Shown here one piece after another: positions 1 to 10,000 of a stretch of 14,278 bases of DNA. The translations under genes and the position numbers were made by a program. The DNA comes from a bacterium (GTDB lineage: Bacteria > Electryoneota > RPQS01): the NCBI GenBank assembly GCA_018814465.1, contig JAHIZR010000241.1, positions 1-14,278 of the forward strand. The letters run 5' to 3'. Position 1 is the stretch's first letter. Each line of letters starts with the position of its first letter. The notes beneath the pieces are model-generated. The model worked only from the letters and a program-made list of their open reading frames with translations, ran no database searches and was not told where the DNA came from.

Positions 1-725
1 GAGCTGTCGTCATAGACGGGCAGTTCCATCGAATCGCCTTCGGCATTGACAAGCGCGAAGCTGTATTCGAGCGGAATGATGTTGGTCAAGCGGCTGTCAG
101 GATCGCTGCCTTGCCAGAGAAACTCGACTCCCGGCCAGGTGGCAGTAACGTAATCATCCCAGAACAGAGTATCACAGACAACATACAAGGTATCGTAGCC
201 GTCATCGGGATCGCCGGCTTCGCGGCAGCGCAAGTCATGCAAAGCCCATCGCAACTGCGGCGGATTCGGGCGCTGATTGCTGCGGTAGAAGGTTCGGACT
301 TTAACCTGCGAGTAAGTGCCCAGATTGTCGATACAGCGGATCATGAAGACATGCTCGGTGGTATCGCCTTCCTCAGTCAACAGATAAATCACTTGGCTGG
401 CTTCATCAGTGGGCACCCAGACGCTCGCATCCAGGCCGTCGATATAGGCTTGCAGCGCGGCGTCGCCCGCTTGATAAGCCTGCACCGCTTCCACCGAGGC
501 GTCATCATGGTATTCGTAGCCGTTCACGAATCCGTCGGGATCATAGCCCTGCCAGTGGACTTCGGGAGCGTAGTTGAATTCGGAACTGTCTACCGGCACA
601 TTGATGAACCAGACTTCCGGCATCTGATTTGGATTTTCATCATCCTTTATCAGATCGCAGCTTGACAGTCCGGCGAGGATCAGCAGACCAATGGCAGACA
701 ATATTAGTATTCGAAATAGTTGCAT
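1..725 (-). CDS. Lipoprotein with Ig/Fn3-like repeats, partial (C-terminus beyond window)
   Basis: The last gene of the minus-strand cluster; 241 codons are visible and the 3' end lies outside the window. The start is set by an AGGAG site (732-736) 6 nt before ATG and by a lipoprotein signal peptide: MQLFRILIL..., with lipobox LSSC and the lipid-carrying Cys at residue 23. Asp follows the Cys (SCDL). In enterobacteria, Asp at +2 retains lipoproteins in the inner membrane, but whether that rule holds in this lineage is unknown. The mature part has two segments with the pattern W-x-G-x-D-P-D (HWQGYDPDGFVNGYEY near residue 50 and LWQGSDPDSRL near 210), suggesting tandem beta-sandwich (Ig or Fn3-like) modules. 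The gap to the PorV-like gene upstream is only 24 bp, so co-transcription is likely. The function is not recognised; a structural surface or periplasmic role is inference. Confidence 0.85.
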   Translation of the reverse strand, partial: MQLFRILILSAIGLLILAGLSSCDLIKDDENPNQMPEVWFINVPVDSSEFNYAPEVHWQGYDPDGFVNGYEYHDDASVEAVQAYQAGDAALQAYIDGLDASVWVPTDEASQVIYLLTEEGDTTEHVFMIRCIDNLGTYSQVKVRTFYRSNQRPNPPQLRWALHDLRCREAGDPDDGYDTLYVVCDTLFWDDYVTATWPGVEFLWQGSDPDSRLTNIIPLEYSFALVNAEGDSMELPVYDDS

Positions 726-731
726 TTTGTT

Positions 732-736
732 CTCCT
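732..736 (-). promoter_or_regulatory. Ribosome binding site of the partial lipoprotein gene
   Basis: AGGAG on the minus strand, 6 nt upstream of the ATG at 725. It lies in the 24-bp gap after the stop codon of the upstream PorV-like gene and fixes the start. Confidence 0.75.
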
Positions 737-749
737 GTGCGTCTGCCGG

Positions 750-1835
750 TTAAAGCAGATTGCGCTTGAAACGATATCCCAGAGAGAAGCGATGAATGCT
801 TTCCAGGAAGGAGATCGAGGTGAAAGCATAATCAATGGTAATGCCAGCGCTGGGGAGCTTGAGTCCCGCGCCCAGGGAGGCCCCGTTGCCGAAGAAGGTG
901 CCGTTCTTGCTGAAGAGCGGGTATTCAAGCCACGGGTCATAGCCGGAGGCATCTTCACCGTTTTGGATTTTCTGTTGATATTCATCCCAAGAGACGCGGT
1001 TGAAGCCATTGATTTTCTTCCCGCATCTCAGGAATACCGAATTCTGGTAGGCGTACTCGAGGCCGATATTGTAGACTTCGAGGTTATCATTCGGATGCGA
1101 CCAGGACAGGGCGGCCAGCAAAGAGTGGGTGCCGATGGAATCGGCTCCGGTCCACCACTTCCGTCCCGCGCTATTCAGCACATAGGCTGCCGTGCCGAAG
1201 GTGAAGTTCATGGGAAGCTGAAACGGGTCGTCCACGAAATTCATGTCTGGGCCGAAGTTTTGCACTTCCATTGCCAGTCGGACACTGCGCCAGCCGGTAT
1301 GATAATAGGTTCCGACGTCGGCCGCCCAGCCGGTGGCTGATTCGTCCGCGAGGGTTTCATTGATGAACTTCATCGTGCCGCCGACGGAGAATTTGTCCGT
1401 CAGCATCTGACTGTAGGAGAGGCCGACGGCGATATCGGCGGCGGAGAAGGTTCGTCCGGTGCCATTGGGGCGTTCCGGAGTCGTTTCAATCATGTCATCG
1501 GTCGTCAGATAGCTGACCGATGCGGCGAACGTGCCGTTCAGTTTTTCGACAGGCTGTGTAACACCGAGGTAGCCGTACTGCAGTCCGACGACGTAATCGA
1601 TCCAGCTTACGATAGCCTCCGACTCATCGAGTCGCGCTAAAGCGCCGGGATTATGCCAGATGGCCGAGGCATCGGTAGCGACCGCCACATAGGCTTCGCC
1701 CATACCGACGGCGCGGCAGCTTGGACTGACTTTAAGGAACGTTACTCCGGCGGTACCCACCTTTGCCTGCGCCCAGATCAACTGTGGAAGCATCAGGCAC
1801 GCTGTGACCAGTATAAGAAGTCGCCAACGCTTCAT
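750..1835 (-). CDS. PorV/PorQ family outer-membrane beta-barrel protein
   Basis: A 361-residue protein of the PorV/PorQ (FadL-like barrel) family. Its hallmark N-terminal motif lies at residues 32-67: FLKVSPSCRAVGMGEAYVAV, then ATDASAIWHNPGALA. The rest is rich in alternating aromatic and glycine strands (FSLGYRF near the end), as expected for an outer-membrane barrel. A signal peptide is visible at residues 1-22 (cut after LIWA). The start was taken at the internal ATG because it is preceded by AAGGA (1843-1847) at 7 nt. The frame stays open to a GTG at 1874 that overlaps the upstream stop by one base, but starting there would put 13 extra residues before the signal peptide. In Bacteroidota T9SS, PorV binds cargo C-terminal domains and shuttles them to the attachment complex. 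Its place directly after a CTD-bearing gene fits a dedicated partner role, which is inference. PorQ-like or other transport roles remain possible. Confidence 0.9.
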   Translation of the reverse strand: MKRWRLLILVTACLMLPQLIWAQAKVGTAGVTFLKVSPSCRAVGMGEAYVAVATDASAIWHNPGALARLDESEAIVSWIDYVVGLQYGYLGVTQPVEKLNGTFAASVSYLTTDDMIETTPERPNGTGRTFSAADIAVGLSYSQMLTDKFSVGGTMKFINETLADESATGWAADVGTYYHTGWRSVRLAMEVQNFGPDMNFVDDPFQLPMNFTFGTAAYVLNSAGRKWWTGADSIGTHSLLAALSWSHPNDNLEVYNIGLEYAYQNSVFLRCGKKINGFNRVSWDEYQQKIQNGEDASGYDPWLEYPLFSKNGTFFGNGASLGAGLKLPSAGITIDYAFTSISFLESIHRFSLGYRFKRNLL

Positions 1836-1842
1836 AATGGAG

Positions 1843-1847
1843 TCCTT
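1843..1847 (-). promoter_or_regulatory. Ribosome binding site that decides the PorV-like start
   Basis: AAGGA on the minus strand, 7 nt before the ATG at 1835. It favours this ATG over the in-frame GTG at 1874, which overlaps the stop of the upstream gene. Confidence 0.65.
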
Positions 1848-1873
1848 CCGATCTATGAGAAGCTTTTTATTCA

Positions 1874-4813
1874 CTATTTAATGATGACAAACTTGCCGGT
1901 TTCAATGCTGTGATCTTTGAGGTCTTCGACGGAGAACAGGTAGATTCCCGAGACGACCTGCTGCGTGTTGCGCGAGTTCAAATCCCATTTTTCGGAATTC
2001 AGACTGGCCCAGTTGCTGTTATCGCCGATCACATTATGCGGAATGATCTGCACGAGGTCGCCGGCCACCGTAAAGACGCGAATCAGACAGCGTTCGGGCA
2101 GATTGGTGAACTCCAGACGGCGGTCAACCTGCTGGTAGTATTCAGCGGTGCCGTCGTTTTGGTTTTCCCATTGTCTTCCGAGATAGCCGGCTGTGTAGTC
2201 CTGATTGGCTCTGTAGGGATTAGGCACGACCATCACGGGCTTCTTGGGATCGCCGGCGGGGGCGAGCAAGACCGCATTGGTGGTAGCGCGCGTCGTCAGC
2301 GACTGCAGGCCGGAAGAGGGGTCGCCATAGTCGAAGGCGGTCACTGCATAGTAACGGGGAGCGAGCGGTGTCGCGCGAATCCGGAATTCGTAGATGCTGT
2401 CGTTCAGAGTAATGCTGGGGCTGCCGTACTCTCCGGCAAAGCCCGTATTCAGTCCGACAGCATGCTTATTACCGGTGACTCCGGCGATTGTCGAGTCACT
2501 CGGCAGTGTGTCAGCAGCCATTTGATCGAACGGTTCCGTCATCATGGAGTCGTTCGGGCCGAAATAGGCGAAGTCGATTTTATCCCATTCGCCTAAGAGA
2601 TCGAATTCAACTTCCTGATTGAAGTTTGAGACATGCACACGATAGCCTTCGAAGTCCTGCATTCTGGAGAATGGATCGCGGTAGTCGGGATTTTCGGATG
2701 ATTTTTTAGACCATCTAAGGACAACTTCGTCGGCGGTCAATTCATAGCCAAGTCCGCCGATATAGCAGCCATTGCGAACCACTCCACCATAATGCGAGGC
2801 GGCGTTGGCCGTATGGGGAATGCAATCCATGAGGGCGGGAATCGGCGGGGGCGGCGGACCGGTAAAGTCGGGAATGCCGTCACCGTAGTCAATCAGTCCG
2901 TTACCGGCCATGAAGCCCATATCCCAGTAGCCGAGGTGCGATGGCACATCACGGCCGCCGATATAAACCATTTCCTGCGGCATGATATTATCTTCGCTCG
3001 TGATTGCCCAGTTAGCGTTCGCGATCAGAGTGGGATTAATAACACTGTCAAGGCGTCCGTCACGTTCGCCTTCGTCCGGACCGGAATACCAGCCGGCGAA
3101 GACTTCCCAGTCGGTGCCCTTGAAGTAGACAACTCTGACACTGTCCTCACCGGGGGGGATGATGGCGTATAAACCATCCTGACCGACATCCTCGCCGAAC
3201 CAGCCGTCGCCGGTATCGTAGATGTTGTCGTTCTCGCCTTCGTCAAGGGTGTTAGGCTCGCCGTCTTCGCCCCAGTCCCACTGCGGGGTGTCGAACATAC
3301 GGTTGTCGTAGACATCTTTGGCCCACTTGGCGTTGTTCTGCAGGTCGGTGAAGTTAAACAGTTCGGGATGGATATCGGTATTCGCCGGTTGCGGGTGATC
3401 CGGGTTATGGAAGAATTCGCCGCCGACATAGGCGATAGTCATCTTAAATTTCTCGCCGGGGTTCAGACGGTAGACACGGTTTCCGGCTCCGTCAACGTGG
3501 TCGAACACGCCTAAGGGTCCCCAGGAGAGCAGATAGCGAGTATCGAAACCGTCGGACAGGGTCGCCGCTTGTGTTGAAGGATCTTCCGTATCCCATGGTT
3601 GCGGGGAGCCATCGCAGCGGGAGGTATCGTCGGGAACACCAGTGGTAGTTAAGTCTTCAACATAGATTTGCCAGAAATCGAATTCGCAGTTGCTTAAAAT
3701 CTGATATTTGTGAAGATCGCCCATGGGCGTACCGTTCAATCTCGTCCAAGCTAAAGGACTTCCGGCTTCGGCGTGTGATCGCCATGTGGGTCCGAAGTCA
3801 AGATTGACATCTTCATTGGAGATCCACCAGTTGAAGGAGGTAGCCAGGCGCGGATTCGGTCCGCGAATCACACGGGTACCGGTGATGTGCGGATTGTCAA
3901 AAGCGCCTGAACTCATTGTTGGCGGACGGCCGTCGTTGTCCGCGATCCAGGCGACGTCAATCGGAATCACGAGATTTTCGCCGCCGTCGGGAGCTTCTTC
4001 TTCGACGGTGCGGATGAAGCCGCAGATGTCGTCCGTATGATGCTCAAGTTGAGTCGCGGGACCGCAGTCCGAGTCGACATACAGACCGACATAGAGGTTC
4101 TTCAGGAAGTTGGAAGCGATATTCTCGATTTCATAGTCAATCAGAATGAAATCTTCCGCGAAAGCCTGACTGAAGGAGTAGGAAATCTGCGAGACTTTAA
4201 TACCCAACGGGCGATGGGGTCCGTCAATTGGATCGTTTCTGACCCAGAAGCGGTCCCTTAGCGTATCCGACATAACGCAGATGAAATCTTGATCGGAAAT
4301 TGCGTTTTCCTGATCATAGACGGGGACGCCGAGGCAGTTTGTGAAGCCGGGGCGGGTGGACCGTTCGATGATTCCGTTGGCCAGACCTTCGCCGGGGTGA
4401 AACTCATTGATTGAGGGATTCAGCCAGCCGTCGGTGGCCACACTGACACGCGGCGTGACGAATCCCGAGTCTTCGATCAGCGCGCCGATCCAAAGTCCGG
4501 CTTGGAACAAGTAGTTCTGTTCGGAGCCGCCCGGGAATTCGCACTGCGGCGCCCAATTGCCCGGGGGACAGGGATCCTGCATGCGGTCTGTTTGCTGCGG
4601 ACCGTCGTTGCCGAGATAGCCGCGGTTGGTGATATTCATCCACATTTTACCCGCATTGTGAACCCGATTCTCTTCTTGCGGGTTCGCGACCGCAGTTTGC
4701 ACCGGCCCGCGGGGCCGGTCTGGTTTATGCGGTTGGTTCTTAGCGAGCGCTTGCCCGAGCAAGCCGAAGGCAAGCAAAATGCAGAGCAAAATAAAGGTAG
4801 GGTTTCTGCGCAT
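1874..4813 (-). CDS. Large secreted protein with Fn3-like region and T9SS-type C-terminal sorting domain
   Basis: A 979-residue secreted protein. The signal peptide is at residues 1-24 (MRRNPTFILLCILLAFGLLG, cut after ALA). An acidic D/G/E stretch with Ca-loop character lies near 511-545, a proline linker (GPPPPPIP) near 651, and an Fn3-like region at about 685-840 (VVLRWSKKS... FEGYRVHVSN... YYAVTAFDYGDP). Residues 862-979 look like a type IX sorting (Por_Secre_tail/FlgD-Ig-like) domain: VVPNPYR, LEFTNLP, IRVFTVAGDLV, WDLNSRN, SGIYLFSVE and the terminal GKFVIIK. The large middle (about 60-680) is not recognised. The start used has GAGGT (4823-4827) 9 nt upstream. An in-frame ATG at 4876 with AGGGGA at 7 nt would add 21 residues before the signal peptide and cannot be excluded. 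The gene lies between the beta-helix lipoprotein and the PorV-like gene. Surface attachment or release through a T9SS-like route is inferred. Confidence 0.88.
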   Translation of the reverse strand: MRRNPTFILLCILLAFGLLGQALAKNQPHKPDRPRGPVQTAVANPQEENRVHNAGKMWMNITNRGYLGNDGPQQTDRMQDPCPPGNWAPQCEFPGGSEQNYLFQAGLWIGALIEDSGFVTPRVSVATDGWLNPSINEFHPGEGLANGIIERSTRPGFTNCLGVPVYDQENAISDQDFICVMSDTLRDRFWVRNDPIDGPHRPLGIKVSQISYSFSQAFAEDFILIDYEIENIASNFLKNLYVGLYVDSDCGPATQLEHHTDDICGFIRTVEEEAPDGGENLVIPIDVAWIADNDGRPPTMSSGAFDNPHITGTRVIRGPNPRLATSFNWWISNEDVNLDFGPTWRSHAEAGSPLAWTRLNGTPMGDLHKYQILSNCEFDFWQIYVEDLTTTGVPDDTSRCDGSPQPWDTEDPSTQAATLSDGFDTRYLLSWGPLGVFDHVDGAGNRVYRLNPGEKFKMTIAYVGGEFFHNPDHPQPANTDIHPELFNFTDLQNNAKWAKDVYDNRMFDTPQWDWGEDGEPNTLDEGENDNIYDTGDGWFGEDVGQDGLYAIIPPGEDSVRVVYFKGTDWEVFAGWYSGPDEGERDGRLDSVINPTLIANANWAITSEDNIMPQEMVYIGGRDVPSHLGYWDMGFMAGNGLIDYGDGIPDFTGPPPPPIPALMDCIPHTANAASHYGGVVRNGCYIGGLGYELTADEVVLRWSKKSSENPDYRDPFSRMQDFEGYRVHVSNFNQEVEFDLLGEWDKIDFAYFGPNDSMMTEPFDQMAADTLPSDSTIAGVTGNKHAVGLNTGFAGEYGSPSITLNDSIYEFRIRATPLAPRYYAVTAFDYGDPSSGLQSLTTRATTNAVLLAPAGDPKKPVMVVPNPYRANQDYTAGYLGRQWENQNDGTAEYYQQVDRRLEFTNLPERCLIRVFTVAGDLVQIIPHNVIGDNSNWASLNSEKWDLNSRNTQQVVSGIYLFSVEDLKDHSIETGKFVIIK

Positions 4814-4893
4814 ATCTATTTGACCTCGCTTCAAAGGTTGTCCAGCGACCCACCGGACGAAAGCTGTAATATTCATAATTGGATCCCCTGGCC

Positions 4894-6909
4894 TTATCGA
4901 TTCGCGAAAGCGTGAATGGGTCCGGCCATGAGATGACCGACCGTTCCCGCACCCGGACCGCCGAAGGCTCCCATATCACTGCGGGAACCATCCGGGTCTG
5001 AGAGTGTGGGGTCGCCGGTATCGATACAAGGTGATCCGGAACCTAAAGTGAAACTTGCGGTGAACAGCGGATCCGCTTCGATACTGTTTTCGGGGATCAG
5101 GAAGGATCCGCCGGTGCCGCCGACAAGGTAGTTGATCGCGTCGTCGCCGGTAAGGAATCCGTTGTCGTAGACGTTGTTGTATTTTAGTGTCGGTGTTGTT
5201 GATTCATGCACGTATAAGCCCGCGCGGCCATTATTCGTTACAATGTTATTCACGAATTCGGGGAAGCTGTTCAGGTAGGCTTCCATCCCGTAATAGCCGC
5301 AATCGACGAAAACATTGTTCACGATTTGGGGGCTGCAGTTGTTGGACATAACCAGGGCGGACGTGCTGCAGGCGCGAATGATAGTATTCTTGATCTCGAC
5401 GGATTCAAAGCACTGGCTAAGAGCAATGCCGCGGCCTTTTGAGCCGTAAATGGAGTTATTGAGGATTTTAACTCCGCAGGAATCGGCAGAGAGGGCAAAG
5501 GTGCCGCAGTTTTCGAACGAACAGTGATCCAGCACAACCTGATCGGCTGTTTCAAGCGATTGGGTTGTGATCATCATTCCGTAGGTAAATGCGTTTGAGA
5601 AGTCCACGTTTTGGAATTCGGTGCCGGGCTTGTAGACATCCAATGCATCATAACCGGAGATATCGGCAAATCGTACAGTAGATGGATCCTGTCCGGCTCT
5701 GTCGGCGAATGTAATGCCGTTCCAGAGTCCTTCGGAATTTTCAGCGGGCAGAATAAGCACGCGGTTGTCAATCGTTCCTTCGATGTTCAACCGGCCCAAG
5801 ACGCGAATCTGATAAACGCCGTCCGCTTCGATGCGGGTTCCGGCGGGGATGGTTAAGTACTCCTCTTCGGGAATAACAATATTGCAGGTAAGCCGGTAAG
5901 TAGCAGCCGGCAGGTCTCCGGAGGTTCTGCCGCGCAGTTCGAAGCCTTGCCGCTGGTAGTAAATCGTTCCCATGTCCGCGATCGTGCCGTCAGGGTCCGG
6001 ATCCGTGAAGTCATCGCCGAAAGGTCCGGCATCGATGCAGGGCGAGCAGGATTGCAGAGTAAAGTCACTGACGTCCGCCGTGAGTCCGCCGCGCGGATCG
6101 GTCAACAGCGGCGGCAGATCGATGTTAAAAAAGACATCACAACTGTCGACGTTATTATTGACCCTCGCGTAGACGCCGTAATAGGTGGTATCCATGCCCA
6201 TGATAAACGGCGGCGCGCTGTTGTCAGCCACGCAGTTATAGCTGATATCCATGGGATCATCGAGCCCGACGATAACGGTTGTGTCAGCGCGGACGCCGGA
6301 CGCATCGTTCTTGGTGAAGATGCAGTAGCGGACAATGGGAGCCGCGGCTTCGCCTTCGATGTAGACAGCGTTATTCTGATTATAGTAGCCGATGCAGTGT
6401 TCGATCACCGGGCTGCAATTGCGGATGGCTAATGCGCCGCGATAGTGTTGCGCATCCTTGCCGCGTTCGGTTAGGGTATCGGTATCGAAGAAAGCGCCGT
6501 ACGAAATGATGCAGTAAGACAATTCGGACACAGCGGTTGTGCTGTCGAATTTAATGCCGCGCCATTGACCATAATCGGGCGAGGTGTGGGCGGTGGTGAA
6601 ATGGATCGGGTTTTCGGAACTGCCGTTGGCAAGCAGTTGTCCTTTGACGTAAATCCAGTTTCGTCCTTCGACCATGATCACGACACCGGGATCGATGGTC
6701 ACGGTTCTGCCTTCCTCGATCACCCAATCCTCATCGATGAGATAGGGGGTTGCCGAGTAGGCGATATGATTCGACGCATAATCCAGCGCCGTTCCTTCGC
6801 GGAATTGACTGACCGGCTGGATCGGATTCGGTGTCGGATTCGAGCATCCGAACAAGATGACCGCCGCCAGCGCGATGCCTATAATGAAACGGCTTGTTAA
6901 GTTAGCCAT
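4894..6909 (-). CDS. Right-handed parallel beta-helix lipoprotein with internal duplication
   Basis: A 671-residue lipoprotein: MANLTSRFIIGIALAAV followed by ILFGC, with the lipidated Cys at 22. The body is a pectin-lyase-like right-handed beta-helix, with recurrent short N-rich turns (ILNNSIYGS, IVNNVFVDC, FVNNIVTNN, YNNVYDNG). It consists of two homologous modules about 280 residues apart. Each opens with a cap of the type I-x-x-G-x-x-(V/L)-T-I-x-P-G (54-80 and 338-364), continues to W-x-G-I-x-F (116-121 and 396-401), and closes with SPCID(A/T)G (289-295 and 626-632) followed by an S/A-D-M-G motif. No catalytic residues could be assigned; such proteins are often carbohydrate-binding, lyase-like or purely structural. 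The start is set by GGAGA 5 nt before ATG 6909. The frame remains open to 6999, but that would put 30 residues before the lipoprotein signal. It is 92 bp from the TonB receptor and 80 bp from the next gene. Confidence 0.9.
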   Translation of the reverse strand: MANLTSRFIIGIALAAVILFGCSNPTPNPIQPVSQFREGTALDYASNHIAYSATPYLIDEDWVIEEGRTVTIDPGVVIMVEGRNWIYVKGQLLANGSSENPIHFTTAHTSPDYGQWRGIKFDSTTAVSELSYCIISYGAFFDTDTLTERGKDAQHYRGALAIRNCSPVIEHCIGYYNQNNAVYIEGEAAAPIVRYCIFTKNDASGVRADTTVIVGLDDPMDISYNCVADNSAPPFIMGMDTTYYGVYARVNNNVDSCDVFFNIDLPPLLTDPRGGLTADVSDFTLQSCSPCIDAGPFGDDFTDPDPDGTIADMGTIYYQRQGFELRGRTSGDLPAATYRLTCNIVIPEEEYLTIPAGTRIEADGVYQIRVLGRLNIEGTIDNRVLILPAENSEGLWNGITFADRAGQDPSTVRFADISGYDALDVYKPGTEFQNVDFSNAFTYGMMITTQSLETADQVVLDHCSFENCGTFALSADSCGVKILNNSIYGSKGRGIALSQCFESVEIKNTIIRACSTSALVMSNNCSPQIVNNVFVDCGYYGMEAYLNSFPEFVNNIVTNNGRAGLYVHESTTPTLKYNNVYDNGFLTGDDAINYLVGGTGGSFLIPENSIEADPLFTASFTLGSGSPCIDTGDPTLSDPDGSRSDMGAFGGPGAGTVGHLMAGPIHAFANR

Positions 6910-7001
6910 TATATCTCCGATGTGCGTAACTTTCTGAACTTCTGTTTTCTGTTCCTGCGCCTGTTTACGGGCAGGGATTGTCATGGACCGATAGAACACG
7001 C

Positions 7002-10000
7002 TTAGAACTCAAGTTTGAAATGCAGCAGGACTTGACGGGGAGCCGCATAGTAAGTCGGATTATGGTCGTAATCGGATCCCATGTTGTCATCCGGAACTTC
7101 ATTCGGATCGAGTTCATGAGTCGAGTCATGCGAGTTGCCGGTTGCAGAATAGATATTCGACACATTCTTGCGGTTGAACAGGTTCAGGATTTCAAATCCT
7201 GTGCTGAGCCTGAGCACCTCGGTGATATGCCAGAATTTATCGAACTTCAGGTCGGCGGTAGCGGTCGGCTTTCTGCGCGCGCTGTTCGGCAGAATCAGGT
7301 TGGAAGGCTTTTGTTCGATATAGGTGCCCGGAGTATAGGGTTTGCCGGTTTCATAAGAGAATTCGAACGTTGCCAGCCAATCACTCGGCATTCTCATGCC
7401 GATGACATTCAGTTCCTGATTCTGATCGACCATGAAGGTCAGGTAGGTGGTGATGACATGGGTTTGATCCCAGACCAGCGGGTATTCATCCCGGTTTTCC
7501 GGCACATTGTTTTGCCGCTGAATCAGGCCTTCCGAGGCGGCCGATTCTTTTCCGAACGCGAACGAGAAATCATAGTTTCCGGTCAAAGCCCACATGCGGG
7601 AGAATTTTTTCTCAAGTGAGAATTCGAAACCGCGGGCGCGGGCATAGCCGAGATTGAAATAGCGATTCAGAGTAACCGGTCCGATGCGTTCTTCAATGGT
7701 CCCGATCTGATTATACACGTCGCGGTAGTAGCCGGCGACGTCGATCACCCAGTCCTCGGCGAATTCCGTATTGACACCGACCTCATAGGAGACCGTTCGC
7801 TCGTATTCAAGATTGGGATTGCCGACATAAGTATTGGGGTCGATATTCGCGGTAGCCGCCTGATAGAAGTACTGGAAATCCGGTGTTTGGTAATAGTGAC
7901 CGTAGTTAAAGTACAGTTTGGATTTGTCCGACACGGGGTGTGAAATACCCAAGCGGGGCGCGATCGCGAACTGACCGCGTTTGGCAAGCAGCGCGCCGGG
8001 CTGATCGCGGTCGACTTGACGCTGTGTTTCTTCCAGCAGTCCATCGCCTTGGATAATAAAGTCACTGCGAACACCCGCCTGCACGATCAGGCCTTCGAAT
8101 TCCATCTTATCCATGAAATAGACAGATCCTTCCCACGGCTGGTGATCGTAGAAGTCGCGGACATCGCCGCGATCGGGGTAAGGCGAGCCGTCCGGCAGCG
8201 GAAAATCTTCATTAGCATAAAGAATATCCGGACCCTGAATGGAATTCATGATCAAGTCGCGATACTTCAGTTCAAAGCCGGTTTTCAGTTCATGAGACTT
8301 GTTGACCTGGCTTGTCAGTTTGAATTTCGCGGAATATTCGGTCGCTTCACGATCCTGCCAGAAGGCGCTGGCATCCCATTGACCCGGATTCAGGAATTCA
8401 TCGGCTCGACCGTCCCAGACGCCGTTGTTGTTGTAATCGATGAAGACTTCCTGACCGGCATCCCACGTGCCGTTGCGGATATTGAAGACGGGCGCGTCAG
8501 TATCATGGATTGTCATGTTCGTCCATGTTGACATCGGAACACCCGCCCAAGAAGTCTGAGGCATATATGAAGCGTAATACATATTCAGCCAAGGCGGCTC
8601 TCCGATGGGGAATTCTTCCAACAGATTGGCCCATGTGTAAATAACCGGCTGCCGCGGATCCATGCCGAAGCCGAGTTCGGCGGGCATGGTAAACAGCTCG
8701 TATTCATCGAAAGCGCCGTTGGGGCCGTCATAAGTTCCGTTGCGTGTCGGTGCCTGTCTGGGAGCGAAGTCGTTGCCGGCATAGCCGGAAGGCAGGTCCA
8801 GCCAGGGTTCGCCCGCGTCCCAGACGCCGTTATAGATGCCGTTTACATCGGCTTGATCGATGAACGGTTCGCCGGTGTCGAAGTAGAAGTCGCCGTCAAT
8901 CGCGCCTTCACCGGTGTCTTCTTCGTCGGTGAAAACATCCTGATGGTCGATGGATCCATTCAAGTTGCGGTCATCGTAACCTTCGCCCCAGCCGTCATAG
9001 CGGCCGTTGCCGTTGGCGTCGACAAAGACTTCGCCGTCCCACAAGCCGTTTTTATTCCAGTCCTGCTCAGCGAGTTGCGGTTCAGCGTCATCCCAGCGGC
9101 CGTTGCCGTTCAGGTCAACATAAGGATCCCACGAGTCCCAGACGCCGACATTATTGACGCCTTGCGCGTTGGCGCGATCCAGCCACGGTTCCGCATAATC
9201 ATAGACTCCGTTGCCGTTCAGGTCAACCCAGTCTTCCCCGCGATCCCAGCGGCCGTTGCCGTTTTCGTCGTTATAGCCTTCGCCTTCGCCGTCATATTGT
9301 TCGTTGTCATTGGCGTCCCAGTATCCGTCGGGAATCCCGTTGTTATTGACATCGCCGCCGGCGCCGAGATCGCGAATATTCCGGTCTTCGATATCATCAC
9401 GCAGGGTAAATTCATCGGGATTCTTGCCGCGCGGGCGGATTTCAGTGCGTGTGGTAAAGCGGCCGAAAGAGACTTCATACAGGGTATTCTGGGTGACGTT
9501 ATGTGAGAAACCCAGATTAAAAGAGGATCGTTTGTTCTTAATATAAGGCCGGTTTTCGACATTGTATTTATACTGCCATCCGTAATTGCCGAGAATCGCC
9601 GCTTCGCCCTGCGGATAAACATCCCAGAGTCCGTGATCGCGGTTAAAGGAGAAATTCAGCTTTTTAGTAGGATCGATACGGTAGGTCAGTTTCCAGAACG
9701 TGGTGTAGTCGTTGGACTGCCGTTCGGGAATATCGAAACCAAGTCCGAGATAATCGTTTGGATCACGATTGATCGCATAAGGCGCGTAGGTGTTCGTCAG
9801 CTTGGCGCTTCCGGAGGTGAAAAAGCTCAGTTTCTGATCATTCTTTTTCCAGCCCAGCAGATCGCCAATGAGCGGGACCGGTCCTGAAAGGGAGTAGTCA
9901 TACTGATCGGTGTCGAAGCTGTAGTTGCTGAAAGCGCGGTCGGAGCGGTATTCGACCACACCGGAATAATCCGTCATCGAGCCTTCGGGGGTCGTCACAT

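Noticed and set aside
1836..1874. GTG start at 1874 for the PorV-like gene
   Set aside because: It overlaps the stop codon of the upstream gene and adds 13 residues before a complete signal peptide; the ATG at 1835 has a better ribosome binding site.
5947..6432. Plus-strand open frame of 161 codons opposite the beta-helix gene
   Set aside because: Low-complexity antisense translation of a well-supported gene with signal peptide and conserved motifs; no family resemblance.
8853..9506. Plus-strand open frame of 217 codons, very hydrophobic and rich in valine and alanine
   Set aside because: It is the antisense shadow of the acidic D/N/G repeat block of the TonB receptor. The complement of Asp/Asn codons gives Val/Ile, which explains the composition; there is no independent start signal.
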